Program-made: the position numbers and the translations under genes
The notes under the pieces: generated by a model
Databases searched by the model: none
Seen by the model: the letters and a program-made list of their open reading frames with translations, nothing else
What the model was told of the DNA's origin: nothing
In this document: positions 47,004-55,418 of the stretch, one piece after another
Numbering within the stretch: the first letter of the stretch is position 1
Layout: every line of letters begins with the position of its first letter
Origin: Stenomitos rutilans HA7619-LM2
GTDB taxonomy: Bacteria; Cyanobacteriota; Cyanobacteriia; Leptolyngbyales; Leptolyngbyaceae
Reading direction: 5' to 3'
Length of the DNA stretch: 64,000 nucleotides
NCBI GenBank assembly: GCA_019358945.1
Contig: JAHHIE010000005.1
Span: forward strand, 1 to 64,000

Positions 47004-47579
47004 TTATGCTTTGGGTGATCGCTTCCTCGGCCGTTTCCAGACCTGACGTTCGGCTTTTTCGCGTTCGTAGGCGATGAGTTTGCCGTAGTATTCGTGCTTA
47101 CTCAAGTTCATTGATAGGTAGACGTGCTTTCGCATGTTGCCAAAGCCTTTGCGGGCAAAGAACTTGAGCGCTGGCGTATTTTCGGGGTCAGTGTCTACCA
47201 TCATGAACCGTGCGCCATCGTCAATCATGCGTTCAACGAGGCGATCGACCAGTTTGTCAGCAATCCCCCGTCGATGGAAGGCAGGATTTACACCCAGCCA
47301 GATAATGTAACCGTATGTCCAGGAGGCTTTGTTGATGATGGTACCCAGGATAAAGCCCGCCAATTGCTCCTGCACTTCAGCCACCAGGCAGTACTCTGGA
47401 TCGGTGTTGTACAGCCCAATTACCTCCCACTGATCCCAGGTGCGGTAGATGTAGGGATACAGATCGCTGGTAAAAAGGGTTTCGCCCAGATGAAAAACGG
47501 GCGCGAGGTCATCGATTTCCATCTCGCGTATGTCGATCGCTAACTGAGGTTCTTCAGAAGATTTTGCAGTGTCAGTCAT
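47004..47579 (-). CDS. GNAT N-acetyltransferase
   Basis: A 191-residue Gcn5-related acyltransferase: LVAEVQEQLAGFILGTI (strands 3-4), LGVNPAFHRRGIADKLVDRLVERM with the Q/RxxGxG/A acetyl-CoA loop, and FMMVDTDPENTPALKFFARKGFGN. It resembles RimI-like enzymes. The acceptor is unknown. ATG 47577-47579 is preferred; the frame to 47624 runs through a simple-repeat tract. Confidence 0.88.
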   Translation of the reverse strand: MTDTAKSSEEPQLAIDIREMEIDDLAPVFHLGETLFTSDLYPYIYRTWDQWEVIGLYNTDPEYCLVAEVQEQLAGFILGTIINKASWTYGYIIWLGVNPAFHRRGIADKLVDRLVERMIDDGARFMMVDTDPENTPALKFFARKGFGNMRKHVYLSMNLSKHEYYGKLIAYEREKAERQVWKRPRKRSPKA

Positions 47580-47695
47580 GGTTGAAGAGAGTTTTGAATT
47601 TTGAATTTTGAGTTGTCCTTGCACTCCTGACTCCTGCCCTCTGCCTCCTCCTTTTGCCTTTTACCCTTTGCCTCTTTCTGCCTTCTGCCTCCTGC

Positions 47696-47756
47696 CCCCT
47701 AACCCCCAGCCTCTAACCCCAACCCCCAATCCCTAACCCCTAATCCCTAACCCCAG
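47696..47756. repeat. CCCTAA-type heptanucleotide repeats
   Basis: A C-rich tract with units CCCCTAA, CCCCCAA, TCCCTAA and CCCCTAA at a period close to seven. It forms part of a longer pyrimidine-rich spacer (from about 47630) with CTGCCTC and CCTTTTG units. Telomere-like in composition, but best classed as STRR microsatellite. Confidence 0.65.
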
Positions 47757-47760
47757 TACA

Positions 47761-48621
47761 TCACAACGCCACTTCCTGAATATCAGCAAGACTCGGTAAC
47801 GCAAACGCATTCTCTTGATCGCTCGGCTGCTGCGATCGCGTCTCCTCTCGAAGCGTTACCCGATCGCACCGAATGGCAAAGCTACAGCGATCGCACTCTT
47901 TCGATTCTAAAGGCACCTGCGGAAAGGGTTCACCATTCTGATAGCGCTCTAACCAGCGTGTTAGCTGGGTTAGCAAGTGGATGAGATCGTGACGGGTTTG
48001 CTCATGCTGTATCGTATCGTAGGCAACACTGAAGCGGCGGGCTTCTGGGGCTTGCTCACCCGACTCAAAAAACCAGTAAATCATCGCCGTGTGATCGGCA
48101 TCGTAAGCACTCGTTTCAGCCAGTACAAAGGGGTAAAGCCGCGTTTGCCAATTGTGCAGCAGCCAACGTGGATTTTGCGGACGTGGATAGGTTTTCCAGT
48201 CCAAGATTTGTGCCTGCTGTTCGTTAGCAAGCAACAAGTCGTAGACCACCGTCAGCAAATAGCCTTCAAATGCCAAGGTTCGTGAGTGTTCGCTTTGTCC
48301 CCATACAGGGCGGTCGTCTGCCAGGGTCAAAATTTTAGGGGCCACTGCCATAAACGCGCTGAACCAGGCTTGCAGTTGAGGATCTTCCTGCACCAGCAGT
48401 TCTACAGGTAGCCCTAACAGCCACTGCTGCATTAACAAGTGAAAGCGTGTTCCCTGGGCTTGCCGCTCCTGCTGGTCGGGTTCGCTCGGTGCCGCCAACT
48501 GCTCCAGATCTGTATGCTGAAACTTGCGGGGACAAGCAGCCAGTCGGTTTAACTGCGACTGAGACAGGCGGAGAGGAGGTAAGGGGAGAGGGGAGAGGGG
48601 AGAGGTGTACGGGTTAGCCAT
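47761..48621 (-). CDS. PD-(D/E)XK nuclease with probable 4Fe-4S cysteines
   Basis: A 286-residue protein starting at ATG 48619-48621. The N-terminal YTSPLSPLPLPPLRLSQSQL region is followed by AACPRKFQHTDL (first cysteine), a helix typical of RecB/AddB/Cas4 nucleases, and LDWKTYPRP, the D-x-K catalytic strand (with LAFEGYL upstream). The C-terminal CDRCSFAIRCDR has three cysteines that complete an Fe-S cluster, as in AddB and Cas4. The gene is single, not next to helicase or cas genes. The first 15 codons contain a heptanucleotide microsatellite. Confidence 0.85.
   Translation of the reverse strand: MANPYTSPLSPLPLPPLRLSQSQLNRLAACPRKFQHTDLEQLAAPSEPDQQERQAQGTRFHLLMQQWLLGLPVELLVQEDPQLQAWFSAFMAVAPKILTLADDRPVWGQSEHSRTLAFEGYLLTVVYDLLLANEQQAQILDWKTYPRPQNPRWLLHNWQTRLYPFVLAETSAYDADHTAMIYWFFESGEQAPEARRFSVAYDTIQHEQTRHDLIHLLTQLTRWLERYQNGEPFPQVPLESKECDRCSFAIRCDRVTLREETRSQQPSDQENAFALPSLADIQEVAL
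48570..48609. repeat. heptanucleotide microsatellite inside a coding region
   Basis: On the plus strand the tract has GGGGAGA repeated three times in a row, preceded by a related GGAGAGG unit. It codes (minus strand) the SPLSPLPLPPL segment of the nuclease. A change of one unit would shift the reading frame. Confidence 0.7.
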
Positions 48622-48932
48622 ATAGAGTAGGGGCAGGGGAAGCGGTGGGAGCAGGGGAGGCAGGGGAAGGAAGAGGAACCAGAAGGGTGAAAGGGCGCAG
48701 AGGCAGTAGGGGGAGGATGAGTGAAGCATTTTGAGTTGATTGAGCGGTTAAGTATTAGCTGTTAATTGTTTTAGCTCTCCTGACTCCTGGCTTCTGATAC
48801 CAATTTGAATTGAAAATGCGACACATCCTGTAGGGGCAAGGCAATGCCTTGCCCCTACCCAGCGATTGATCTATAGCCGTCATTCTTTTAATCGGTATGA
48901 CTCCTCTCTCCTCACCCCTCACTCCTCTCTTC
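48622..48932. other. intergenic spacer with STRR and hairpin
   Basis: 311 bases with G-rich seven-base repeats at about 48625-48720 and a 14-bp-arm hairpin at 48830-48858. No gene. Confidence 0.5.
48830..48858. repeat. GTAGGGGCAAGGCA palindrome
   Basis: Arms of 14 bases (GTAGGGGCAAGGCA/TGCCTTGCCCCTAC) with a single central base. This dispersed repeat type is common in cyanobacteria and can act as a terminator-like hairpin between convergent genes. Confidence 0.8.
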
Positions 48933-49517
48933 TTACCCTTTCGTCAATACAAACACACTCCCTTCATTGCCGCGTCCAATCCGCATATCCTCATCAAGAT
49001 AGGTAATGTCGAGCCAGCCTTGTTGATCGCGATTGCCAATGCCAAAGTCGATCGCCGCAAATTTTCTGCCTGCTTCGATGTCTTGAATCAAGCGATTGGG
49101 AGATTGGTAGCCGATGAACCGCGTTAGCCCAATAATCGCTCGTTCAAATTTGACCTCTACCCGTCGGTCGGAGGCAGGGCTGAAGCGAGCAGCCACACTG
49201 ATGAGACCATCAAGATACGGTAGGCCGTTGATTTCAGCAATATTGTAGATCTTATTGTCAGCAACCCGAATGCACTGATAAATCTGTCCCAGCTTTGCAA
49301 GAGGCACCCGATCGAGGCCCAAAAGCTCCTGGCTGGTGGTGTAGAGTAAGCGCCAATCGCCTTCTAGCATGGCGGGTGTTTCGAGCGGGCGCGGGGTGGG
49401 ATTGCGATCTTCTAACTGCGCGATCGTCACACCAATAGCCTGCCGATCGCGATCGGTAGCCAATAAGCCCCGATTTGTGCCTGCGATCGCGTTAAGTAAG
49501 GCTGCTTTACCAAGCAT
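48933..49517 (-). CDS. PAP/fibrillin family protein (plastoglobulin-like)
   Basis: A 194-residue lipocalin-like lipid-binding protein. ALLNAIAGTNRGLLATDRDRQAIGVTIAQLEDRNPTP and LEGDWRLLYTTSQELLGLDR are the plastid-lipid-associated protein signature, with DITYLDEDMRIGRGNEGSVFVL at the C-terminus. It probably associates with thylakoids and lipids. Start ATG 49515-49517. Divergent spacer (49518-49797) to the DUF3134 gene. Confidence 0.92.
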   Translation of the reverse strand: MLGKAALLNAIAGTNRGLLATDRDRQAIGVTIAQLEDRNPTPRPLETPAMLEGDWRLLYTTSQELLGLDRVPLAKLGQIYQCIRVADNKIYNIAEINGLPYLDGLISVAARFSPASDRRVEVKFERAIIGLTRFIGYQSPNRLIQDIEAGRKFAAIDFGIGNRDQQGWLDITYLDEDMRIGRGNEGSVFVLTKG

Positions 49518-49797
49518 GTCTTATTAATCTCCAGGAAAACAACATCAATGAGAGGTTTGTGCGGATAGCGAGATATCTTTAGTGAAACGTACAGTAGTAG
49601 GGTGATTTTGGGTGTCTAAGCTACTGAAACCGCTAAACCAAATGAAGGTTGAAAGCGAAAGGCGAAAAAAACTCTTGCAATTCATCTCTATGGTGATACA
49701 CTCTGGTTGTTTCATCCGTAAAGGTCGGAGAAGTCGTCCGATTATGGCTAAGATTTGAATAGAACCGATCGCATGACTGAATCTCATCTAAGAACGT

Positions 49798-50037
49798 ATG
49801 ACATATAATCCTTCTCTTCGTGAAGAACCTCGTAGCCAACGAGCCGCTGTCATTCCACTCAAGCAAGAAGTGTCTATTCTAGACTGGCTGGAAAATACAG
49901 GTCGTCTGCTGGCACGCGATAGCCAGGATGTAAATTACCTTGAGGCCGATGGCGAAGAGCTGAACGATCTCATGGCGGGTGAGGACAACAGTTTTGATAT
50001 TGATGATGACGACGACGATTTGGAGCTAGAAGACTAG
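49798..50037 (+). CDS. DUF3134 protein
   Basis: A 79-residue conserved cyanobacterial protein: MTYNPSLREEPRSQRAAVIP, then SILDWLENTGRLLARD, and a strongly acidic tail of Asp/Glu. DUF3134 members have no known function; the tail suggests binding of a basic partner. Start ATG 49798. Confidence 0.88.
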   Translation: MTYNPSLREEPRSQRAAVIPLKQEVSILDWLENTGRLLARDSQDVNYLEADGEELNDLMAGEDNSFDIDDDDDDLELED

Positions 50038-50135
50038 AGCTTTAAGGCTGACGCGTTTCTAGTGGCTCGCATCCAAAGCTGATCTCAATTTTGACAGTGA
50101 GCGCGTGTGTGTAGTGTGGAGTGAATGAGGGTTTT

Positions 50136-51230
50136 GTGGACGCTAAGTTATTTTCAACTCAAACGTTAACGCTTTCGGGGATGCGGCTGTTCGTTCTGAT
50201 TGCGGCCGGGCTAAGCACCTTCGCGCTGATTGCCGATGAAGCAGCAGGCCGATCGCTGGCTCAGGTTTTTTCTCTGACCTTACCATTCTGGTTTTGCGCG
50301 GTTGCGGCAGCGGCGTTAGGCTTTTGGGCCGTGCCGTCGCTAAGAGCGTTTAAAGCGGGTCAGGTGATCCGTGAAGATGGGCCAAAGTCTCACCTGAAGA
50401 AAGCGGGCACGCCGACAATGGGCGGCATCTTCTTTCTACCGATCGCGTTGCTCGTGGCGATCGTCTGGTCTGGCTTTGCTCCATCGGTGATGGCGGTTTC
50501 CATTGTGACGTTTGCTTATGGCGCGATCGGCTGGATCGACGATTGGCAAATTATTCGCGGTTGCTCCAATAAAGGCATTACGCCTCGAATGAAATTGCTC
50601 TTGCAGGTGGCAGTCGGCGCGCTGTTTTGTCTTTGGCTAGCCTGGACGCAGCCTGCAACGATCACCACCATTGCCTTACCCTTTGGTTTGATGTTGCCCC
50701 TGGGAGGGCTCTTTTGGGTGGTTGCGGTCTTTGTTCTAGCGGCAGAAAGCAACGCGACGAACCTGACCGATGGTGTCGATGGCTTAGCGGGTGGAACGGT
50801 AGCGATCGCCCTTCTGGGTTTAGGCGCTCTGGTTGCGCCCACATCGCCAGAGCTCATGCTGTTCTGCGCGTGCCTCAGTGGCGGCTGTCTGGGCTTCCTT
50901 TTGCACAACCGTAACCCGGCACGAGTTTTTATGGGCAATACGGGTTCTACGGCGTTGGGTGGTGCGCTGGCTGCCGTTGCCTTGATGACCAATAGTCTCT
51001 TTGCCCTCTTGATTCTCAGCGGCCTTTTCCTGGTCGAAACCCTTTCTGTGATGATACAGGTTGGCTATTACAAGGCGACCAAAGGCCCGGACGGGATTGG
51101 CAAGCGCTTCTTCAAAATGTCTCCTTATCACAATCACTTAGAGCTTTCTGGTTGGTCTGAGACACGCATTGTGGCTGCGTTCTATGTTATTGCAGGCCTG
51201 TTATCGTTTGTGACACTAGCCATCTGTTAA
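50136..51230 (+). CDS. mraY: phospho-N-acetylmuramoyl-pentapeptide transferase
   Basis: A 364-residue integral membrane enzyme that makes lipid I in peptidoglycan synthesis. Signatures: DGPKSHLKKAGTPTMGG, WIDDWQII (Mg-binding DDxx), ATNLTDGVDGLAGGTV, FMGNTGSTALGGALA and SPYHNHLELSGW. Ten helices are visible. The start is GTG 50136 (MDAKLF), with GAGGG five bases upstream; another GTG at 50121 would add five residues. No other mur genes are near. Confidence 0.95.
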   Translation: MDAKLFSTQTLTLSGMRLFVLIAAGLSTFALIADEAAGRSLAQVFSLTLPFWFCAVAAAALGFWAVPSLRAFKAGQVIREDGPKSHLKKAGTPTMGGIFFLPIALLVAIVWSGFAPSVMAVSIVTFAYGAIGWIDDWQIIRGCSNKGITPRMKLLLQVAVGALFCLWLAWTQPATITTIALPFGLMLPLGGLFWVVAVFVLAAESNATNLTDGVDGLAGGTVAIALLGLGALVAPTSPELMLFCACLSGGCLGFLLHNRNPARVFMGNTGSTALGGALAAVALMTNSLFALLILSGLFLVETLSVMIQVGYYKATKGPDGIGKRFFKMSPYHNHLELSGWSETRIVAAFYVIAGLLSFVTLAIC

Positions 51231-51382
51231 TTGGCGAGGTTGTTTGTCATGAAAGGGCACAACGTTCCGATACCTGTGCTCTTTTGGCGATTCTTGGCGT
51301 TGATGCTGAGATTTCTACCAAAGCGATCGCACAACGCTGGTACGGTTGCAGCGAGATCTGCTATCATGATGTTCCAATGTCT

Positions 51383-51474
51383 GGAGAGATGGCTGAGTGG
51401 TCGAAAGCGGCAGATTGCTAATCTGTTGTACGAATCGTAAGACCGTACCGAGGGTTCGAATCCCTCTCTCTCCG
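51383..51474 (+). tRNA. trnS: tRNA-Ser(GCT)
   Basis: A class II tRNA: acceptor stem GGAGAGA (51383-51389) pairs with TCTCTCC (51467-51473), discriminator G at 51474. The D arm has GGCTGAGTGGTC; the anticodon loop TTGCTAA has GCT at 51417-51419. A long variable arm (about 51425-51450) and a T arm GAGGG-TTCGAAT-CCCTC follow. CCA is not encoded. It reads AGC/AGT codons. Confidence 0.97.
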
Positions 51475-51714
51475 TATCTTAGCTACAGCAGTGCTGCACT
51501 CAGTGAGCGATCGCCTTGTTAAAAGGGGTATGGAGTGAGGGTTACAGCGTATGGCGCAGGCAAACGAATCGGGCTGTAAGTCAACCATGCCTCTACGCTG
51601 ATGAAGCCTGGATGATTTTTGGGCTTGCTTTTGCAATTTCACCGGACTGGTGGTTCGTTGTCTGAAGGGATAGAAGGACAACGGTGTTGCTCAATCACAG
51701 GTCTTGCGTCAATT

Positions 51715-52476
51715 ATGGGAAACGGCTCTCGCGTCTATCTGGCTCCCTTTCGGTGCAAAGGATGGTTTCTGTTTGCCTCGGTGCTGCTGCTGAGTACAGG
51801 GTGCTCGCGGTTGCTGCAAGGGAAGCCTTCACAGGACATTAACTTGAAGTTTGCGGTAGACAATCGCTTACCTGGGATTTATGCGATCGCAGGTAAAACG
51901 AACCTGCCTGAAAAAACGCAGATTATGGTCGCAGCGATTCGCTATCTTTACCCAGCGACGATCGCGGCCAAAAATTTCAACCCTAACCCGACCTATGCGG
52001 TCTTGGCGTATCAACCTGTAGAGGTGAATCGAGGAACGTGGGACACCACGCTGAACCTCTGGGAGACTGGAACCGATGGACGGTTTCAGGAGTCTTGGCA
52101 GCTTGACCAAACGAAGCTAAACTTGACGGTTGCTCCCTCGAATGAGGTTGTGTTTCTGGCAACGCTCGCCCCGGTCGATCGCAGTGATCAGTTAAAGCAA
52201 CTCGAAAATCAGCTAGCCAAGCAGAACATTCAGCTTTCCCGCAAGCTTGTTCACGGCACGGCAGACGGTCAGCAATACCTTCAGGTGAGTCAGACGCTGG
52301 CGATCGCCCTGCCAACGGGAAACACAACGCCTCCTTCCATCCGTCCAGAAGACATCAACGGTGGCTGGGGCAATCGCTTTTTGATCCCGCTTGAGCCACA
52401 AAATCCAATCAAGCTGGAGTTGCCGAAGGAACGGCGGACGAATGCGCCTGTGACGGCTGAAGAGTTTTTTAGGTAG
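51715..52476 (+). CDS. lipoprotein, unknown function
   Basis: A 253-residue protein from ATG 51715 (MGNGSRVYLAPFRCKGWFLF). The hydrophobic stretch FLFASVLLLSTGC ends in a lipobox (LSTG-C), so it is a probable lipoprotein anchored in the periplasm. The mature part has no domain known to me; it contains a Thr/Asn-rich strand pattern (NRGTWDTTLNLWETG). A frame further upstream to 51619 has no supporting signal. Located after the tRNA-Ser gene. Confidence 0.78.
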   Translation: MGNGSRVYLAPFRCKGWFLFASVLLLSTGCSRLLQGKPSQDINLKFAVDNRLPGIYAIAGKTNLPEKTQIMVAAIRYLYPATIAAKNFNPNPTYAVLAYQPVEVNRGTWDTTLNLWETGTDGRFQESWQLDQTKLNLTVAPSNEVVFLATLAPVDRSDQLKQLENQLAKQNIQLSRKLVHGTADGQQYLQVSQTLAIALPTGNTTPPSIRPEDINGGWGNRFLIPLEPQNPIKLELPKERRTNAPVTAEEFFR

Positions 52477-52547
52477 AAAGGGCAGGAGGCAGGGGAAGCG
52501 GGAGGCAGAGGGAGCAGAGGAGACGGAGGAGAAGCTAAGAGGAGAAG

Positions 52548-53501
52548 CTAAAGTGATTGGCTTTTGGGCGCACTGCTTGCACGTGCGTAGTAAAGGCCAA
52601 CCGCGATCGCAACAAGGTACAGGACGGAGCCAAGCAAAAACACGAGGCTGCTGACAAGCCGAGTCTGTGCGAGCAGGTTCATGTCTAGCAGCAAAAAATG
52701 CCAGTCGTGCAGCACGCCTTCCCCACCCAGCAATGGCAACGATCGCTCCTGTGCATCTTGAATGTAGATGGAGACATCCCATACGTTTTGAGCAGCCCAA
52801 CAAAGCGCGATCGCCCCAGCATACATCTGACGTGTGACGACGAAATAGCCTGCGATCGCGGCTGGCACCATCACCTGCATCAGCGAACCACCCAGAATGT
52901 GCAGGAATTGACCAAACCCTGCTAGAAGGGTATGCCCTGCTTCGTGGAAGATCAAATTGACCCCATGCAAAAACATCATGATGGCATCGCTGCCGTCCAG
53001 AAAGCCGTCTACGGTGTAGTGAGAGGCTCCAAACAGGCCATAAAGCGCCAAACAAGCAATGCATGCTAGTTTCAGAGGATTGAACTTCGCTAAAAATTGC
53101 CTTACATCGTTAAATGTCAGAGTAAAGGGCGGCTTACGGTGAGTAGATTTAACAGCATGCGATGGTTGCTGCAAGGAGGTTGTGATCGCGGGGGCCGTCT
53201 CAAGCTGAAGTTCTTGCACCCAGACGGGTTGATTGGCTACCGTCTGTTTGCCGCTGATGGTGATGGTGGTGAGGGCTGGCAAGTGCAAGCGCAACAGTTC
53301 ACGCTGAAGCAGGGTTGTAGCAATCTGCTGGTCAGGGGTGAGCTCTGCTTCCAGGTAAATGTCTAAATGATGAGCGTCAAACACTACATGAGCGGTTATG
53401 TGCTTGTGAGCGATCGCACTTTGAATGATTTGGGCAATGGCAGCACGATCACCCAGTTTTGCCCGTTGCCTCATTGTTAAGGATCGATCGGGTTGCGTCA
53501 T
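52548..53501 (-). CDS. polytopic membrane protein with HEAGH motif, putative metalloprotease
   Basis: A 317-residue protein from ATG 53499-53501 (AGGAGG ribosome site ten bases upstream). Residues about 10-95 form a soluble domain related to the first part of the gene upstream (RAKxG...AIA, then DAxxLxI, LxRxLLxL, PxW). After a linker come four or five hydrophobic helices from about residue 145. The segment FHEAGHTLLAGFGQF has an HExxH zinc motif at a membrane boundary, followed by LGGSLMQVMVP, YIQDAQERSLPLLGG and LHDWHFLLLDM. This is reminiscent of a site-2-protease-like intramembrane zincin, but the fold is not proven. Confidence 0.7.
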   Translation of the reverse strand: MTQPDRSLTMRQRAKLGDRAAIAQIIQSAIAHKHITAHVVFDAHHLDIYLEAELTPDQQIATTLLQRELLRLHLPALTTITISGKQTVANQPVWVQELQLETAPAITTSLQQPSHAVKSTHRKPPFTLTFNDVRQFLAKFNPLKLACIACLALYGLFGASHYTVDGFLDGSDAIMMFLHGVNLIFHEAGHTLLAGFGQFLHILGGSLMQVMVPAAIAGYFVVTRQMYAGAIALCWAAQNVWDVSIYIQDAQERSLPLLGGEGVLHDWHFLLLDMNLLAQTRLVSSLVFLLGSVLYLVAIAVGLYYARASSAPKSQSL

Positions 53502-53559
53502 CCAGTTTACGCCTCCTGGCATCAGTGGTTTGAACGCATTATTCCCGTTCAGGGTAGCA

Positions 53560-54099
53560 CTATACGCCCATCACCATAAAATAGGCCATTGTGGCTAGCA
53601 CTAGCACAAATCCCATCTTGAAGAGTTCAAACCGTCGTTTAGGGGATAGTTCTAAGGATACTGACTGCGGCTGCGTTGACACAGGCTTTGAGGTGCTGCT
53701 TAAAGAAGATGATTCTGGAGCCTGACTGTTAGAGACAAGTGCTTCCGAAGCGGTCTTTTGTGGGGGGAAGGTGGCGATCGAGTTGAGATGGCTTTCGGGC
53801 GATGGTTCCAGTGGGAAGGTAGCAATCCAGAGTGGAAAGGCATCTCCGGTTCGCCACGCATAGGCTCTGACCTGGGAGATCGCCTGTGGCTGAAGCTTGA
53901 GTAAACCTCGATGCAAAAACGCGATACAGGTGGCTTGATGCAGCGGGTCAGGCGATTTGAGCATGATCTGAAGACAATCAGCATCCAGCGCAGCCTTTAC
54001 CCATACGTCTTGGGATTGCAACACGTTGTTCATCAACCCTGCGATGGCTTCAGCGTTTCCTTGCTTGGCGCGTTCTAGCAAACTCAGTGAGGTAATCAT
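53560..54099 (-). CDS. tail-anchored protein sharing the N-terminal domain of its neighbour
   Basis: A 179-residue protein. Residues about 8-95 (RAKQGNAEAIAGLMNNVLQ ... LDADCLQIMLKS ... LHRGLLKLQPQAI ... FPLWIATF) align with the N-terminus of the next gene. A Ser/Pro-rich linker follows, and a single C-terminal hydrophobic helix (FKMGFVLVLATMAYFMVMGV) anchors it with the domain probably in the cytosol. The shared domain is widespread in cyanobacterial proteins of unknown function. The stop is 58 bases before the start of the HEAGH gene, so co-transcription is likely. Confidence 0.68.
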   Translation of the reverse strand: MITSLSLLERAKQGNAEAIAGLMNNVLQSQDVWVKAALDADCLQIMLKSPDPLHQATCIAFLHRGLLKLQPQAISQVRAYAWRTGDAFPLWIATFPLEPSPESHLNSIATFPPQKTASEALVSNSQAPESSSLSSTSKPVSTQPQSVSLELSPKRRFELFKMGFVLVLATMAYFMVMGV

Positions 54100-54111
54100 A
54101 GGGAGAGAAAA

Positions 54112-54153
54112 GGGAAACGATCGCTCCCATTAGCCAATGAGCGATCGTTTCCC
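54112..54153 (-). terminator. intrinsic terminator (minus strand) after the dehydrogenase gene
   Basis: A perfect 15-base stem GGGAAACGATCGCTC/GAGCGATCGTTTCCC with a 12-base loop. Read on the minus strand it is followed by TTTTCTCT. It separates the dehydrogenase gene from the membrane pair. Confidence 0.75.
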
Positions 54154-54277
54154 TGATTATAGTACAAGTGTACGAATTTGAGCAAAATCTATAGGCTTTT
54201 GCGTTTGATTGTAGGCGCTGTCAGGTTGAACGAGCGAACAATTTCGCGTTGCCGTCCGCATGCTAAAGATCGTTCGT

Positions 54278-55348
54278 TTAGGGCGCGATCGCAACTTTCA
54301 CGACCTGTCGCTGCTTCATAGCTTCAAACACAGAGCCTAACTCGGTCAAGGGCTGTTGCTCACTCACCAGCAGCTCAAAGGGCAACGTGCGGCTTGCCAA
54401 CAGGTTGAGCGCGGCGCGAACATGGGTTGGCGTGTTATGAAACACCCCTTTGAGCGTCAATTCGCTGTAGTGCAGTCGCTCTGTACTCACTGTAATACTG
54501 GTATCACGAGGGCAGCCGCCAAAGAGATTCACCGTTGCGCCTGGACATGCACAGGCGATCGCGGTCTCCCACACGGATGGTACGCCTGTCGCTTCAATCA
54601 CCACATCAGATCCCCACCCATCGGTCAAGGATCTCACCAGCGCTGGAACATCCTCTACGCGGCGATAGTTGAAGGTTTTGGTGGCTCCCAACGTTTTGCC
54701 CAACTGCAACCGTTGCTCGTTGCCGCCAAAGAGAATAACTTCGGCAAAGCGATGACCGTCAGTTGTCAGTGGTTGATTGTGCCATTCGCCTCGGCCAGAA
54801 GCTAACGCGGCCACAAACATTAGCCCGATCGCTCCATCGCCCAAAACAACGACGCGATCGCCCGATTTGACATGCGAGCGAGCAGCTCCATGCAGCACAC
54901 AGGCTAACGGTTCGGTCATAGACGCTAACGCATAGGGCAGTGCGGCAGGAAGCGGCAGCAGATTGTGCTGGACGATCGGCGCGGGAATCTTCAGGTACTC
55001 CGCAAAGGTGCCGTTGTTAAACAGCAAGTTCTGACAGAGCGAATAGGCCTGTTTCTGGCAGAAAAAGCACGTCATGCAAGGGGCGGAATTGTTGGCAACC
55101 ACGCGATCGCCCACCTTCCAGCCTGTCACCCCCTGACCGATCGCCACAATTTCTCCGGCTGCTTCATGCCCAAAAAGGGTCGGTGGCTTCAGCATGCGGG
55201 CATGTCCACCCCGTCGCCATACTTTCAGGTCTGTGCCACAGGTGGTTGCGACTCCGACCCGCAGCACCACTTCACCGAGGCCTGGAGTGGGGTCTGCAAC
55301 CGTTTCTAAGCGTAAATCTTCTTGACCGTATAGGAGAGCTGCTAGCAA
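54278..55348 (-). CDS. zinc-binding medium-chain dehydrogenase
   Basis: A 356-residue MDR enzyme. Catalytic-zinc ligands are in TTCGTDLKVW and FGHEAAGEIV; the structural zinc lobe is CMTCFFCQKQAYSLC. The Rossmann segment VVVLGDGAIGLMFVAAL is followed by EVILFGGNEQRL. It resembles threonine/sorbitol dehydrogenases; the alcohol substrate cannot be given. Start ATG 55346-55348. A hairpin terminator lies 125 bases beyond the stop. Confidence 0.88.
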   Translation of the reverse strand: MLAALLYGQEDLRLETVADPTPGLGEVVLRVGVATTCGTDLKVWRRGGHARMLKPPTLFGHEAAGEIVAIGQGVTGWKVGDRVVANNSAPCMTCFFCQKQAYSLCQNLLFNNGTFAEYLKIPAPIVQHNLLPLPAALPYALASMTEPLACVLHGAARSHVKSGDRVVVLGDGAIGLMFVAALASGRGEWHNQPLTTDGHRFAEVILFGGNEQRLQLGKTLGATKTFNYRRVEDVPALVRSLTDGWGSDVVIEATGVPSVWETAIACACPGATVNLFGGCPRDTSITVSTERLHYSELTLKGVFHNTPTHVRAALNLLASRTLPFELLVSEQQPLTELGSVFEAMKQRQVVKVAIAP

Positions 55349-55418
55349 AGTTAGGTTGCCTTCATCGAACAGTACCGTTCATCTTAATTTTTGATGGCGA
55401 CAACCGCAGAAATTGTTA

